Source: 0-14-3-00-62-12 sp034440555
GTDB taxonomy: Bacteria; Pseudomonadota; Gammaproteobacteria; Xanthomonadales; Ahniellaceae
NCBI GenBank assembly: GCA_034440555.1
Contig: JAWXCG010000154.1
Location: 23,396-87,395, forward strand
Direction of reading: 5' to 3'
Length of the DNA: 64,000 bases
Both the position numbers and the translations under genes were made by a program. The notes beneath the pieces were generated by a model. It worked only from the letters and a program-made list of their open reading frames with translations, was not told where the DNA came from and ran no database searches. Below, one piece after another: positions 24,943 to 33,107 of this stretch (position 1 is its first letter; every line of letters starts with the position of its first letter).

Positions 24943-26232
24943 ATGCACATTTTCTCAGCCGTTCGGGTCGTTCGTGACAAGTCCATTCTGAGCCGGACTG
25001 TGGGTATGGCAATGATTGGCGCGGCGTCGCTGGCCTGGGCTGATACGTCGAGTCAGAGCGTTGCTCCCGCGCACGTCCTGCCGACACCGATCAACGCGAG
25101 CCAGGAAACCGTGCTTGCCTACGAAATGGACCGTCTGGCAACCGGCATCATTCGCACGGGTTATGTACCCGGACTGGCCTGGGTGATGGTATCCAATGGC
25201 CGTGTGGTGGATGCCAAGGGTTACGGCCTTACCGACGTCAATACCCGCGCCGCGGTCAGCGCCGAGACGGTGTTTCGAATTGCGTCATTGTCCAAGGCGT
25301 TTGCTTCGGCGTTGAGCAGTTTGCTGGTTGACCAAGGAGTGATCGATTGGGACGACCGCGTCCAGGACATGGTGCCGGCTTTCCTGCTCAAGGACCATGA
25401 TGGTGCCGGCCGTCTGCGCATCGACGAACTACTCAGTCATCGTGTCGGCCTGCCTTACAACACCTTTGATCGTCAGCTGGAGTCAGAAGAACCGTATCCG
25501 ATGCTGGTGGAAAAACTTGGCGCGATTTCGCCGCTGTGCTCCGTCGGCGATTGCTACGCATACCAGAATGTCGCGTTCAGCCTGATCGGCGATGTGGTGT
25601 TTGCGGCTACCGGCGATTTCTATTCGCACCAAGTCGAGAAGCGGCTGTTCCATCCGCTGGGTATGGCCACCGCCACCTATGGCCGCGAGGCATTGCTGGG
25701 CAGCACCAGCTATGCGCTGCCCCACGTGGGTAGCCTGGGCACCCTGCGCTCGGTGATTCCCAAAGAAACCTATTATCACGTGCCACCGGCGGCCGGCGTC
25801 AACGCCAGTGTCAACGATCTCGGTCAGTGGCTGTTGGCACAACTTGGTCACCATCCGGAAGTGCTATCGCCCGAATTGATCGCGTTGCTGCATGCGCCCC
25901 AGGTCGCCACACCCAACGAACTCTCGTCCTCACCGTGGCGCCGCGCGCGACTGAGAACGGCCGCCTATGCACTTGGCTGGCGCGTATTCGACTACTCTGG
26001 CCACGACATGGTGTTCCATGCTGGCGCAGTCCAGGGTTATCGCGCAGTCCTGGGTATGTTGCCCAATGAAGATTTTGGTATCGCGATCGTCTGGAACGGC
26101 GAAGCCGGCGTGCCATCAGGGCTTTTCCCGACCATGATGGACCAACGATTGGGCCTGCCAGCGCACGATTGGCTGGAGCTGGCGAAGTTCAAACCACGGG
26201 CGCGGGCGAAGACCAAGCGGCAACGCCAATAG
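24943..26232 (+). CDS. Serine hydrolase of the beta-lactamase/DD-peptidase (class C-like) family
   Basis: A 429-residue exported protein of the beta-lactamase-related family. An N-terminal signal-like hydrophobic stretch (VGMAMIGAASLAWA) ends near residue 34. The active-site SxxK is S115-K118 in FRIASLSKAF, the second motif is Y207-Q-N209 in CYAYQNVAF, and the third is HAGAVQGY in place of KTG. This set is typical of EstB-type esterases, class C-like peptidases and D-aminopeptidases; it does not by itself indicate antibiotic resistance. The C-terminus is strongly basic (RARAKTKRQRQ). A stem-loop lies between it and the convergent TonB-domain gene. Confidence 0.86.
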   Translation: MHIFSAVRVVRDKSILSRTVGMAMIGAASLAWADTSSQSVAPAHVLPTPINASQETVLAYEMDRLATGIIRTGYVPGLAWVMVSNGRVVDAKGYGLTDVNTRAAVSAETVFRIASLSKAFASALSSLLVDQGVIDWDDRVQDMVPAFLLKDHDGAGRLRIDELLSHRVGLPYNTFDRQLESEEPYPMLVEKLGAISPLCSVGDCYAYQNVAFSLIGDVVFAATGDFYSHQVEKRLFHPLGMATATYGREALLGSTSYALPHVGSLGTLRSVIPKETYYHVPPAAGVNASVNDLGQWLLAQLGHHPEVLSPELIALLHAPQVATPNELSSSPWRRARLRTAAYALGWRVFDYSGHDMVFHAGAVQGYRAVLGMLPNEDFGIAIVWNGEAGVPSGLFPTMMDQRLGLPAHDWLELAKFKPRARAKTKRQRQ

Positions 26233-26345
26233 CTGCAATTCGAGCGCTGGTTGGGGGCGGCTCGATCGGCTGCGCGGTTGCGGGCCAGTCACTACGGCAT
26301 CGGTGCCCTTGTGGGCAACTAGTCCTGGATGCCGTCGTCAGCTAC

Positions 26346-26369
26346 ACGCGATGCCCATAGGCATCGCGT
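26346..26369. terminator. Stem-loop between convergent genes
   Basis: Bases 26346-26355 and 26360-26369 form a perfect 10-bp stem with a 4-base loop, positioned between the serine hydrolase stop and the stop of the converging lipoprotein gene. It lacks a T-tract but could act in both directions. Confidence 0.45.
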
Positions 26370-26381
26370 CAACTCGAAATC

Positions 26382-27407
26382 TCAACCCGGATACTTGAAC
26401 TCGATGCGGCGGTTGAGTGTCGAGGGCACCGGCTTGCCATCACGTAACGCCGGTTCAAACATCCACTGTTCGACTGCGCGAATAGCTTCGCGATCGAAAG
26501 CGCGCGGCGGGTCGGCACGAATGATTTGGGCATCGCTGACACGGCCGTCGACACCGACGGTGAATCGGATCTCAACCCAACCGGTGAGCCGACGCCGATA
26601 GGCCAATTGCGGATAGCCGGGTTGCACCTGGCGGACCACCTTGGCGTCTTTGGTTTCGCCGGTCGGTCGCGCGGGCGCTACCGGAGGCGGTGCGGCCACT
26701 TCTGGTTCTGACTCGGCTTCGGCCACTGGTCGCGTCTCGCGTGTCGTACGCGTGCCTGCTGCGGGTTGCGCCGCAGTGGACGAGGGCTCGGTGCTCTCAG
26801 TTGCAGCAACCTGCGCCCGCGCCTGCGTCGCCAGCACCGCCTGCTCAGCCGCAAGTCGACGGTCGTCGTCACGCTGAATCTGGTTCTGCAGTGCGGCCAA
26901 TCGCGACTTCAGCTTCTGTACGGTATAGGAACCGGGGCTCGACGCATCAAGCAGGCCGATGATGCGCACGGCCTCATCGACATTGCGCGCCGCGATTTCT
27001 TTCTCAGCGATGCTCACACCCAGAGGGAAAAGGTCGACCAGTCCCTGCGTCGCCTGAACACTGTCTTTGTCTTGGTCCAACACGGCGAGGTAGTACTCGA
27101 TTGCATTGTCGCCTTCCGGCGCTACCAGACGATCCTGACTGAAGGCAGCCGATGCACTGCTGAGCAGCTCGGGTACGGTAGCCGGCACCACCGTGCTAGC
27201 GGCGGCTGGAGTGACGGTGCCCGGCGCTACCTCGGCCGAACCACCCGCCTGGACATTTGCAGCAACCGGCGCCACCACTTTCGCTGGCTCTTCCTTATCG
27301 CCGCACGCAGACAAGGCCAGCACCGCGACAATCATTGCGCCATAGAGCGGACGCACCAACCCTAAGCGAAACCCGCTCCCGAAGCGGCCATAAAATTTGG
27401 TGTTCAT
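26382..27407 (-). CDS. Lipoprotein with C-terminal TonB domain
   Basis: A 341-residue protein from the ATG at 27405-27407, which follows AGAGGA. It opens with a lipoprotein signal whose lipobox is LSAC (VLALSACGDKEEP). The middle (about 70-180) is helical and tetratricopeptide-like; residues about 180-255 are low-complexity Ala/Thr/Glu/Pro. The last 85 residues are a TonB C-terminal domain: QVQPGYPQLAYRRRLTGWVE, FTVGVDGRVSDAQIIRADPP, FDREAIRAVEQWMFEPALRDG. TonB normally has an inner-membrane anchor and contacts outer-membrane receptors; lipid anchoring is unusual. No exbB or exbD is nearby, so energy transduction is uncertain; the domain may bind outer-membrane partners in another way. Confidence 0.85.
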   Translation of the reverse strand: MNTKFYGRFGSGFRLGLVRPLYGAMIVAVLALSACGDKEEPAKVVAPVAANVQAGGSAEVAPGTVTPAAASTVVPATVPELLSSASAAFSQDRLVAPEGDNAIEYYLAVLDQDKDSVQATQGLVDLFPLGVSIAEKEIAARNVDEAVRIIGLLDASSPGSYTVQKLKSRLAALQNQIQRDDDRRLAAEQAVLATQARAQVAATESTEPSSTAAQPAAGTRTTRETRPVAEAESEPEVAAPPPVAPARPTGETKDAKVVRQVQPGYPQLAYRRRLTGWVEIRFTVGVDGRVSDAQIIRADPPRAFDREAIRAVEQWMFEPALRDGKPVPSTLNRRIEFKYPG

Positions 27408-27781
27408 CAGAGCATCCTCTTTACAGACGGCCAGTGGTGCCGGGCGCACAGGCTTGTGACGCTGCGCCTTTGGTGAGCGATTATAGACATGAAAACCGGA
27501 GCGAAGTCTCAAAACGCCAACCGAGTCACCGCACGCCGCAGGAAAAATAGCTGTGGAGTGCAGGTTGCGTCGGCTTCTGCGACATTTGTTTTCAGCCGCG
27601 ACCCGCATGCTTGCCCCTCAGTGCAGAGCGATCGGGTGATTGGGCTGGCTCCTGTCATGCCGCCGGGCAAGCTGATCCGCGCTGCTGTCGGCTGGCACAA
27701 GTGAAAGGGATGAACCAATCTTCCGGATCAACGACGTGGTAAACGCCAGATGAATCGCGCCATCCGATTTGCTACTCAGGA
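27408..27781. other. Intergenic stretch upstream of the TonB-domain lipoprotein gene
   Basis: About 370 bases. Apart from the candidate -10 hexamer at 27480-27485 and the AGAGGA ribosome binding site next to 27407, I see no gene, RNA or repeat in it. Confidence 0.5.
27480..27485 (-). promoter_or_regulatory. Candidate -10 element of the TonB-domain lipoprotein gene
   Basis: TATAAT on the minus strand, 73 bases upstream of the start codon. No clear -35 hexamer is seen at the usual distance. Confidence 0.4.
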
Positions 27782-27946
27782 TCAACGGCCCGACACGCTC
27801 AGGCGTTCCAACTTCGGTGCGAGTTGCTGGCGAACCAGCTCACGGAAGTGGGCGATGTTGCAATCTGCAGGCTTGGCCTGCGCCGCGCGTAGCGATCGGA
27901 TTTCCGAATCCCAGAAAAAACAAACCACCGCACGCCGGGCAGCCAT
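27782..27946 (-). CDS. Possible small protein downstream of the histone-like gene (54 aa)
   Basis: An ATG at 27944-27946 opens a 54-codon frame ending in TGA at 27782-27784. The product begins MAARRAVVCFFWDSEIRSLR and continues with an amphipathic helical stretch (FRELVRQQLAPKLERL), a composition more protein-like than random GC-rich frames. It begins 43 bases after the histone-like stop on the same strand. Against it: no ribosome binding site is visible, and a strong terminator hairpin with T-tract spans its first ten codons. It could be a real short gene whose expression is limited by that hairpin, the remnant of a gene, or chance. Confidence 0.3.
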   Translation of the reverse strand: MAARRAVVCFFWDSEIRSLRAAQAKPADCNIAHFRELVRQQLAPKLERLSVSGR

Positions 27947-27955
27947 GCGGTGGTT
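27915..27955 (-). terminator. Rho-independent terminator of the histone-like gene
   Basis: On the minus strand the arm 27945-27955 pairs perfectly over 11 bp with 27922-27932 and is followed by G and six T (27915-27921), 35 bases after the stop codon. Confidence 0.75.
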
Positions 27956-27989
27956 TAGAGACCCAACTACTGCTAGATCAGCAAACTAC

Positions 27990-28226
27990 TTATTTTTTCT
28001 TAGCAGCTGGCTTTTTAGCAGCGGCTTTCTTTGCAGCTGGCTTTTTAGCAGCGGCTTTCTTTGCAGCTGGCTTCTTGGCTGCAGCTTTCTTAGCTGCCGG
28101 CTTCTTCGCTGCCGGCTTCTTGGCGGCTGCTTTCTTCGCTGCCGGCTTGGCGGCGGCTTTCACTGTCACTTTCTTTTTCGTTACAACTTTCTTGGTTGCT
28201 GCTTTCTTGGTGGTTGCTGCTTTCAT
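27990..28226 (-). CDS. Histone H1-like Lys/Ala/Pro-rich DNA-binding protein
   Basis: A 78-residue protein composed almost only of lysine, alanine, proline, threonine and valine. From residue about 26 it is built of AAKKPAAKK-type repeats, like the C-terminal tail of eukaryotic histone H1 and bacterial proteins such as AlgR3/AlgP, HctA-type and BpH1-type. Such proteins bind DNA or RNA electrostatically and affect nucleoid compaction and transcription. AGGAG precedes the ATG. Near-identical DNA repeats mean the length is likely to vary between strains. The gene stands alone with its own terminator and a long upstream region that carries palindromic sites. Confidence 0.85.
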   Translation of the reverse strand: MKAATTKKAATKKVVTKKKVTVKAAAKPAAKKAAAKKPAAKKPAAKKAAAKKPAAKKAAAKKPAAKKAAAKKPAAKKK

Positions 28227-28639
28227 TTTATGTACTCCTGTTGTGGTTGGCAGTTGCTTGCCCGGTTAAAACCGTTGTTGAACGCGCGCGCTCACTGCCG
28301 TAAAGCGCGTGCGCAATAAAGACCCAGATCATTGCCGTGACCAACGGCAATGAGACAACCATCTGGACCATGAAGGGAAGCGTGAGCGGAAAGACGAAAC
28401 ATCGATCGCTGTGGAAGCGATTTGTCCGACTCGATGGATGTTTCGTTGATGTGCTTGCAGCTCATTGTGTGATTTGCTTACAGCTCATTGTTGACTTGTG
28501 ACTGTCACGCTCGGCGCAAAACTAATTCGTGACGCGTTGACTGTCAACTGATTTGTTGATCTAGGTCGATTCGCGCGTTCGCTGGAACCACTCCAAAGGG
28601 CACGCATGTGTGTTCCTCGGACACGACTTGCGCAGCAAT
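28227..28639. promoter_or_regulatory. Long upstream region of the histone-like gene with palindromes
   Basis: About 410 bases separate this gene from the end of gcvPA. I see a perfect 10-bp stem-loop at 28329-28353 and two 11-base palindromes sharing the core TGACTGTCA, GTGACTGTCAC at 28498-28508 and TTGACTGTCAA at 28537-28547, with centres 39 bases apart. A direct repeat with the shared part CAGCTCATTGT (around 28458-28492) is also present. No gene is evident here. Confidence 0.45.
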
Positions 28640-29998
28640 TCACTGCAGACATTCACGCAGAGCATTTGCAAACTTTGTGATGTCTTGCGCAGTTCTGCAC
28701 TCGGTTGCGCAGACCAACAAGACGTCATCTGCACCTGGAAAGTGATCACCTACAGCGACACCGGCGAGCAGACCGCGCGATGCAAGCGCGTCGATCACAA
28801 CGCGCGCTGGCTTGGACAGCTGCAGTGCGACCTCATGAAAGAAAACGCCGCTGTAGAGCTGTCGCACGCCGTCGATCGCACACAACGCATCGCGCAACTG
28901 ACGGGTGTTGTGCGCTGACTGTGCGGCGACACGACGCAGGCCCTCGGCACCTACCATGGCCATATAGATGGTGGCTGCGGTGACCAACAGTCCCTGGTTG
29001 GTGCAGATGTTTGACGTGGCCTTGGCGCGACGAATGTGCTGCTCGCGTGCCTGCAAGGTCAGCGTGAATCCCTCGCGACCGTCGAGATCGGTGGTGCGGC
29101 CGACGATGCGGCCGGGCATGTTGCGTACCAGTTCCAGCTTGCAACAAAAGAACCCGAAATACGGACCGCCCGAGGACATTGGTACACCCAGTGGCTGCCC
29201 ATCGCCGCAGGCGATGTCGACTCCGGTTTGCCCCCATCGTCCGGGCGCCTTCAACACAGCGAGGGCAACCGGATTGACTACGGCGATCACCAGGGCGCCG
29301 CGCGCGTGTGCCCAGTCGGTCAATGCATCCACGTCTTCGAGCACGCCAAAATAGTTCGGCTGCGGAATCACCAGCGCGGTGAACTCAGGAAGCTCAAGTG
29401 CCGCCAGCACCTTGGGATCGACTTTGCCGGTGCCGGCATCGAACGCAACCTCAACCAGTTCAATCTGCTGTGTACCCAGGATGGTCTTCATTACCTTGCG
29501 GTAGGCCGGGTGCACAGTGCTGGGCACGACCACGCGTCGCGTTCCGCCCTTCTTGCGCGCGCGCTCTGCCATCAGCACGGCCTCAGCCAGTGCGCTGGCA
29601 CCGTCGTACATCGAAGCGTTGGAAACATCCAGGCCGGTCAGCCGGGTCATCGCGGTCTGGAACTCGTAGATCAACTGCAGCGTGCCCTGACTGGCCTCAG
29701 CCTGATATGGCGTGTAGGCTGAATAGAACTCGCCGCGCGTCACGATCGCCCACACCGCGGCGGGGATGTGATGGTCGTACGCACCAGCACCGGCAAAACA
29801 AAGCGGCACGCCATCCTGTGCAGCGCGCTCGCGCATCAGACGACCGACTTCCATCTCGTTGAGGCCAGCGGGCACACCAGCGAGTTCGCCTATGCGCAGG
29901 GACTCCGGGATCTCGTCGAACAAGTCGTCGATGCGCTTGGCACCGATCGCCTTGAGCATTGATTGAACATCGGATTCAGTATGCGGAACAAACGGCAT
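28640..29998 (-). CDS. gcvPA: Glycine dehydrogenase (decarboxylating) subunit 1, GcvPA
   Basis: The N-terminal half of the glycine cleavage P-protein encoded as a separate 452-residue subunit. It starts MPFVPHTESDVQSMLKAIGA and shows FAGAGAYDHHIPAAVWAI, FYSAYTPYQAEASQGTLQLIYEFQT, NASMYDGASALAEA, VIPQPNYFG and GRTTDLDGREGFTLTLQAREQHIRRAKATSNICTNQ in pieces typical of GcvPA. The pyridoxal-phosphate lysine resides in the other subunit (GcvPB), whose gene is not in this window. It follows gcvH by 100 bases in the gcvT-gcvH-gcvPA order. The two-subunit form is an established variant, so this is not a truncated gene. Confidence 0.95.
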   Translation of the reverse strand: MPFVPHTESDVQSMLKAIGAKRIDDLFDEIPESLRIGELAGVPAGLNEMEVGRLMRERAAQDGVPLCFAGAGAYDHHIPAAVWAIVTRGEFYSAYTPYQAEASQGTLQLIYEFQTAMTRLTGLDVSNASMYDGASALAEAVLMAERARKKGGTRRVVVPSTVHPAYRKVMKTILGTQQIELVEVAFDAGTGKVDPKVLAALELPEFTALVIPQPNYFGVLEDVDALTDWAHARGALVIAVVNPVALAVLKAPGRWGQTGVDIACGDGQPLGVPMSSGGPYFGFFCCKLELVRNMPGRIVGRTTDLDGREGFTLTLQAREQHIRRAKATSNICTNQGLLVTAATIYMAMVGAEGLRRVAAQSAHNTRQLRDALCAIDGVRQLYSGVFFHEVALQLSKPARVVIDALASRGLLAGVAVGDHFPGADDVLLVCATECRTAQDITKFANALRECLQ

Positions 29999-30098
29999 GT
30001 GCCACTCCGGATTTGAAAGGGGCGCGCTGATACAGCCTGCGCTAATACGCAGCTGGCCGCGCGAAGGCGGCCAGCGCGGTCAACAATGGCGAGCGAGA

Positions 30099-30494
30099 TC
30101 AGTGCTCTTCGTTTTCCATCAGTTCAGCATAATCATCTGGAGACAGCAGATCGTCGAGCTCAGCCGGCTTGCTCGGCTTGATCACGAAGATCCAACCCTC
30201 GCCCCAGGCATCGCCGTTGATGATTTCGGGAGTGTCGCTGAGCGCCTCATTGATCGCCACTACGGTGCCCGAGATCGGACTGTAGACATCTGAGGCCGCT
30301 TTGACCGACTCCACAACGGCGCCACCATTGCCGGCGTCGACGTGATCGCCAACTGTGGGCAACTCGACGTAGACCAGATCGCCAAGCTGCGCCTGGGCAT
30401 GATCCGATATACCGACAGTGACGTTGCCATTGTCTTCGAGACGCGCCCACTCGTGGGACTTGAGGAACTTCAGATCACCTGGGATTTCGTTCAT
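30099..30494 (-). CDS. gcvH: Glycine cleavage system H protein
   Basis: A 131-residue lipoyl carrier that shuttles the aminomethyl group between the P, T and L proteins. It has the family start (LKFLKSHEWARLEDNG), GISDHAQAQLGDLVYVELP, and the lipoylation site Lys65 in VESVKAASDVYSP, then the NEALSDTPEIINGDAWGEGW segment. Length is normal. It lies 83 bases after gcvT and 100 bases before gcvPA on the minus strand. Confidence 0.97.
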   Translation of the reverse strand: MNEIPGDLKFLKSHEWARLEDNGNVTVGISDHAQAQLGDLVYVELPTVGDHVDAGNGGAVVESVKAASDVYSPISGTVVAINEALSDTPEIINGDAWGEGWIFVIKPSKPAELDDLLSPDDYAELMENEEH

Positions 30495-30577
30495 GGCGAT
30501 GCTCGCTGAGATGGATAGGACACGAATGGAAACAGGACACGGCGCGATTGTAACCGAGTGACGTATGGCCTGCGTGA

Positions 30578-31663
30578 TCAGATTCCCGCGCAGGGTTTGC
30601 CGTCTCGCACAAAGGGAAACTTCACCAGTCGCACCGGAACCTCGCGGCCGCGAATATCAACGCGGAGGTTTTCGTGCGCGCCCGCCGGAACGCGAGCAAA
30701 CGCGATCGACTTGCCCAGTGTCGGCGCGAACGAGCCGGAAAGGATCTCGCCTTCACCGCAGTCGGTGAGCACCCTCTGGCCATGGCGCAGCACGCCCTTG
30801 TCGTCCATCACCAGGCCAATCATTTCGCGTCGCACGCCTGCCTGCTGCGCTGCCAGCAAAGTGGCGCGCCCGATGAAGTCGCGATCAGAGTCCAGCGCCA
30901 GGGTCCAAGTCAGCGCCGCCTCGAGCGGCAGCACGCTCTCATCCATGTCCTGACCGTAGAGATTCATGCCTGCTTCCAGGCGCAGCGTATCGCGTGCACC
31001 GAGGCCCGCCGGCCGCACACCGGCATCCAACAGCCGCTGCCAGAAGGCTGCTGCGCCTTCTCCGGGCAGCATAATCTCGAAACCATCTTCACCGGTGTAA
31101 CCCGTGCGCGCGACAAACATTCCGTCGATATCGGCGCCGGCGAACTTGCCCAGCTTCAGCGCCGCGGTAGCGCCGGCCGCAGACAGCAGGCCGGCGCACT
31201 TGGCACGCGCATTCGGTCCCTGCACCGCAATCATGGCAAAATCGCTGCGCTCCTGCAGGGTGACGCCGAATACGCTGGCGTGGCGCGCCAGCCAATCGAG
31301 ATCCTTGTCGCGCGTAGCGGCGTTGACCACCATGCGAAAAAACTGCTCATCGCGGAAATAGACGATCAGGTCGTCGATCACGCCACCCTGTTCATTGAGC
31401 ATGCAGCTGTAAAGCGCTTTGCCTGCAGACTTCAGCTTGTCGATATTGTTGGCCAGCAGATAGCGCAGGAAATCGCGCACGCGCGCGCCGCGCAGATCCA
31501 CCACGGTCATATGCGAAACATCGAACATGCCGGCATCGCGCCGCACCTGATGATGCTCGTCGATCTGCGATCCGTAGTTGATCGGCATGTCCCAGCCGCC
31601 AAAATCCACCATACGTGCGCCGAGCGCGCGATGCGTTGCATTGAGTACAGTCTGCTGGGTCAT
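30578..31663 (-). CDS. gcvT: Glycine cleavage system T protein (aminomethyltransferase)
   Basis: A 361-residue tetrahydrofolate-dependent aminomethyltransferase that releases ammonia and forms methylene-THF from the H-protein intermediate. Typical segments are ALGARMVDFGGWDMPINYGS, DAGMFDVSHM, LLANNIDKLKSAGKALYSCMLNE, ARTGYTGEDGFEIMLPG, GLGARDTLRLEAGMNLYGQDMDE, and FAPTLGKSIAFARVP. It is the first gene of the gcvTHPA group. No convincing glycine riboswitch is visible in the 160 bases upstream, which run directly into a MITE. Confidence 0.96.
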   Translation of the reverse strand: MTQQTVLNATHRALGARMVDFGGWDMPINYGSQIDEHHQVRRDAGMFDVSHMTVVDLRGARVRDFLRYLLANNIDKLKSAGKALYSCMLNEQGGVIDDLIVYFRDEQFFRMVVNAATRDKDLDWLARHASVFGVTLQERSDFAMIAVQGPNARAKCAGLLSAAGATAALKLGKFAGADIDGMFVARTGYTGEDGFEIMLPGEGAAAFWQRLLDAGVRPAGLGARDTLRLEAGMNLYGQDMDESVLPLEAALTWTLALDSDRDFIGRATLLAAQQAGVRREMIGLVMDDKGVLRHGQRVLTDCGEGEILSGSFAPTLGKSIAFARVPAGAHENLRVDIRGREVPVRLVKFPFVRDGKPCAGI

Positions 31664-31822
31664 AACGGGTTCCGAGAATTGGGATACGAAATTTGCGCGC
31701 GCGCAGCATAGCGAGCCGCCTCAGTGGTCGATAGCGGGCAGTGTTTGAGAGTTTCTGGTTGGGCTCGGCTGATCGGATCGATGGGTGCCGGCTCGGCCGG
31801 CGCCGAAGCGCCTCACTCCTAG

Positions 31823-31973
31823 GGAACCTCTGAACAAGTCCGGAGCCGCGATAGCCCCCTGAGTCAGGGGGCGAAAAACCGCAGGTTTTGACCAGCTCCA
31901 CTGTTGAGAGCGGGGGTTTGGAAAGCAATAAGCAGTGCGGCGAAGACGAAGTGCAGACTTATTCAGACCTTCC
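31823..31973. mobile_element. MITE, copy 3 (151 bp, inverted relative to copies 1 and 2)
   Basis: Begins GGAACCTCTGAACAAGTC (31823-31840) and ends, read inverted, with GGAAGGTCTGAATAAGTC (31956-31973). The sequence is nearly identical to copy 2 over its whole length in the opposite orientation. CTAG precedes it and CTGG follows, a near 4-base duplication. The element lies between gcvT and purK and supplies the last codons and stop of purK. Confidence 0.88.
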
Positions 31974-33107
31974 CTGGACGGGTGCCAGCAGTGCCAGTGC
32001 CGCCTCAACTTGGGGCATGCGATCAATCGCGCAGGCAACGCGTACCAATGCTGCGGCCAGCTGCGTCGGAGTTGCGGCAACCAAAGTGGCATGCCCGACT
32101 TTGCGACCAACGCGCGCAGTTTTGCCGTAGTCGTGAAAATAGCCACGCGGCTCCGCCATTACCGGTTGGCGATCGGGAAGCTCGCCAATCCAGTTGAGCA
32201 TCGCGGAGATGCCAAGGGTTGCCGTGCTGCCCAAGGGCAAGCCTGCCACCGCCCGCAGATGGTTGGCGAACTGGCTGCAGTCGGCGCCCTCGATCGTCCA
32301 GTGTCCTGAATTGTGCACGCGCGGCGCCATTTCATTGGCGAGCAGCTGACCATCGCGTTCGAAAAGCTCCAATGCGAACACACCAACATAGTCGAGACGA
32401 TCAGCGAGCAGTTGTGCGAACTCGAATGCCTCGGCGGCAACCTCATCGCTGTTGGGCGCTGGCGCCAGACTGAGTGACAGTACGCCATCCGCATGCCAGT
32501 TTTGCGTCAGTGGATAGGCGCGGAACTCGCCATCCTGCGCACGCACTGCAACCACAGAAAGCTCGCGATCGAATGGTATGAAGGCTTCGAGAATCAACGG
32601 CGCGCGTCCAAGCGCCGCCCATGCCGCGGCGATGTCGTCGGCTGAGCGCAGACGGAACTGTCCTTTACCGTCATATCCGAGCCGGCGTGTTTTGAGGATG
32701 CACGGAAACCCGATCTCGGTGCAGGCCAAATCCAGGTCTTCGCGTGAATCCACAGCCCGGTATTCGGGCGTGGCCATGCCGAGTTCCTGGAAAAGTTGCT
32801 TCTCTTGCAGGCGATCCTGAGCCACCTCGAGCGCGTCGGGATTGGGATACACCGGCAGACGTTCGGCTAACCAGTGTGCCGAGTCTGCCGGCACGTTTTC
32901 GAAATCAAATGTGACCACGTCCACCTCACTGGCGAAGCGCGCCAACGCGGCTGTGTCGTGATAGTCGGCCACGATCAGCGGCACGAACTGCGCCGCACAG
33001 GCATCCGGCGCTACATCCAGCGCAAGAAAACGCATGCCCAGCGGAGCACCGGAAAGAGCCAGCATGCGCGCCAATTGGCCTCCGCCCAAAATGCCGATCG
33101 TGGTCAT
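31959..33107 (-). CDS. purK: 5-(carboxyamino)imidazole ribonucleotide synthase PurK
   Basis: An ATP-grasp enzyme of 382 residues that carboxylates aminoimidazole ribonucleotide with bicarbonate in purine synthesis. Typical are IGILGGGQLARMLALSGAPLG at the start, TFDFENVPAD, QDRLQEKQLF, PCILKTRRLGYDGKGQ, EAFIPFDRELSVVAVR, ELFERDGQLLANEMAPRVHNSGHWT and HDYGK. It overlaps purE by four bases, the usual purE-purK coupling. The last five residues (QGRSE roughly) and the TAA stop lie in the inverted end of MITE copy 3, so the natural C-terminal end was rewritten by the insertion without shortening the conserved domain. Confidence 0.95.
   Translation of the reverse strand: MTTIGILGGGQLARMLALSGAPLGMRFLALDVAPDACAAQFVPLIVADYHDTAALARFASEVDVVTFDFENVPADSAHWLAERLPVYPNPDALEVAQDRLQEKQLFQELGMATPEYRAVDSREDLDLACTEIGFPCILKTRRLGYDGKGQFRLRSADDIAAAWAALGRAPLILEAFIPFDRELSVVAVRAQDGEFRAYPLTQNWHADGVLSLSLAPAPNSDEVAAEAFEFAQLLADRLDYVGVFALELFERDGQLLANEMAPRVHNSGHWTIEGADCSQFANHLRAVAGLPLGSTATLGISAMLNWIGELPDRQPVMAEPRGYFHDYGKTARVGRKVGHATLVAATPTQLAAALVRVACAIDRMPQVEAALALLAPVQGRSE

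Noticed and set aside
27990..28226. Plus-strand frames (phenylalanine/leucine/alanine-rich) opposite the histone-like gene
   Set aside because: They are the complement of AAG/GCC repeats; the minus-strand gene has a ribosome binding site and a terminator.
28640..29998. Truncated or frameshifted gcvP
   Set aside because: At 452 residues with a natural C-terminus it matches the established GcvPA subunit of the two-part P-protein.
31664..31822. Glycine riboswitch upstream of gcvT
   Set aside because: A short ACTCTCA-like segment recalls the aptamer, but I could not find the rest of the conserved core, and the region runs straight into a MITE.
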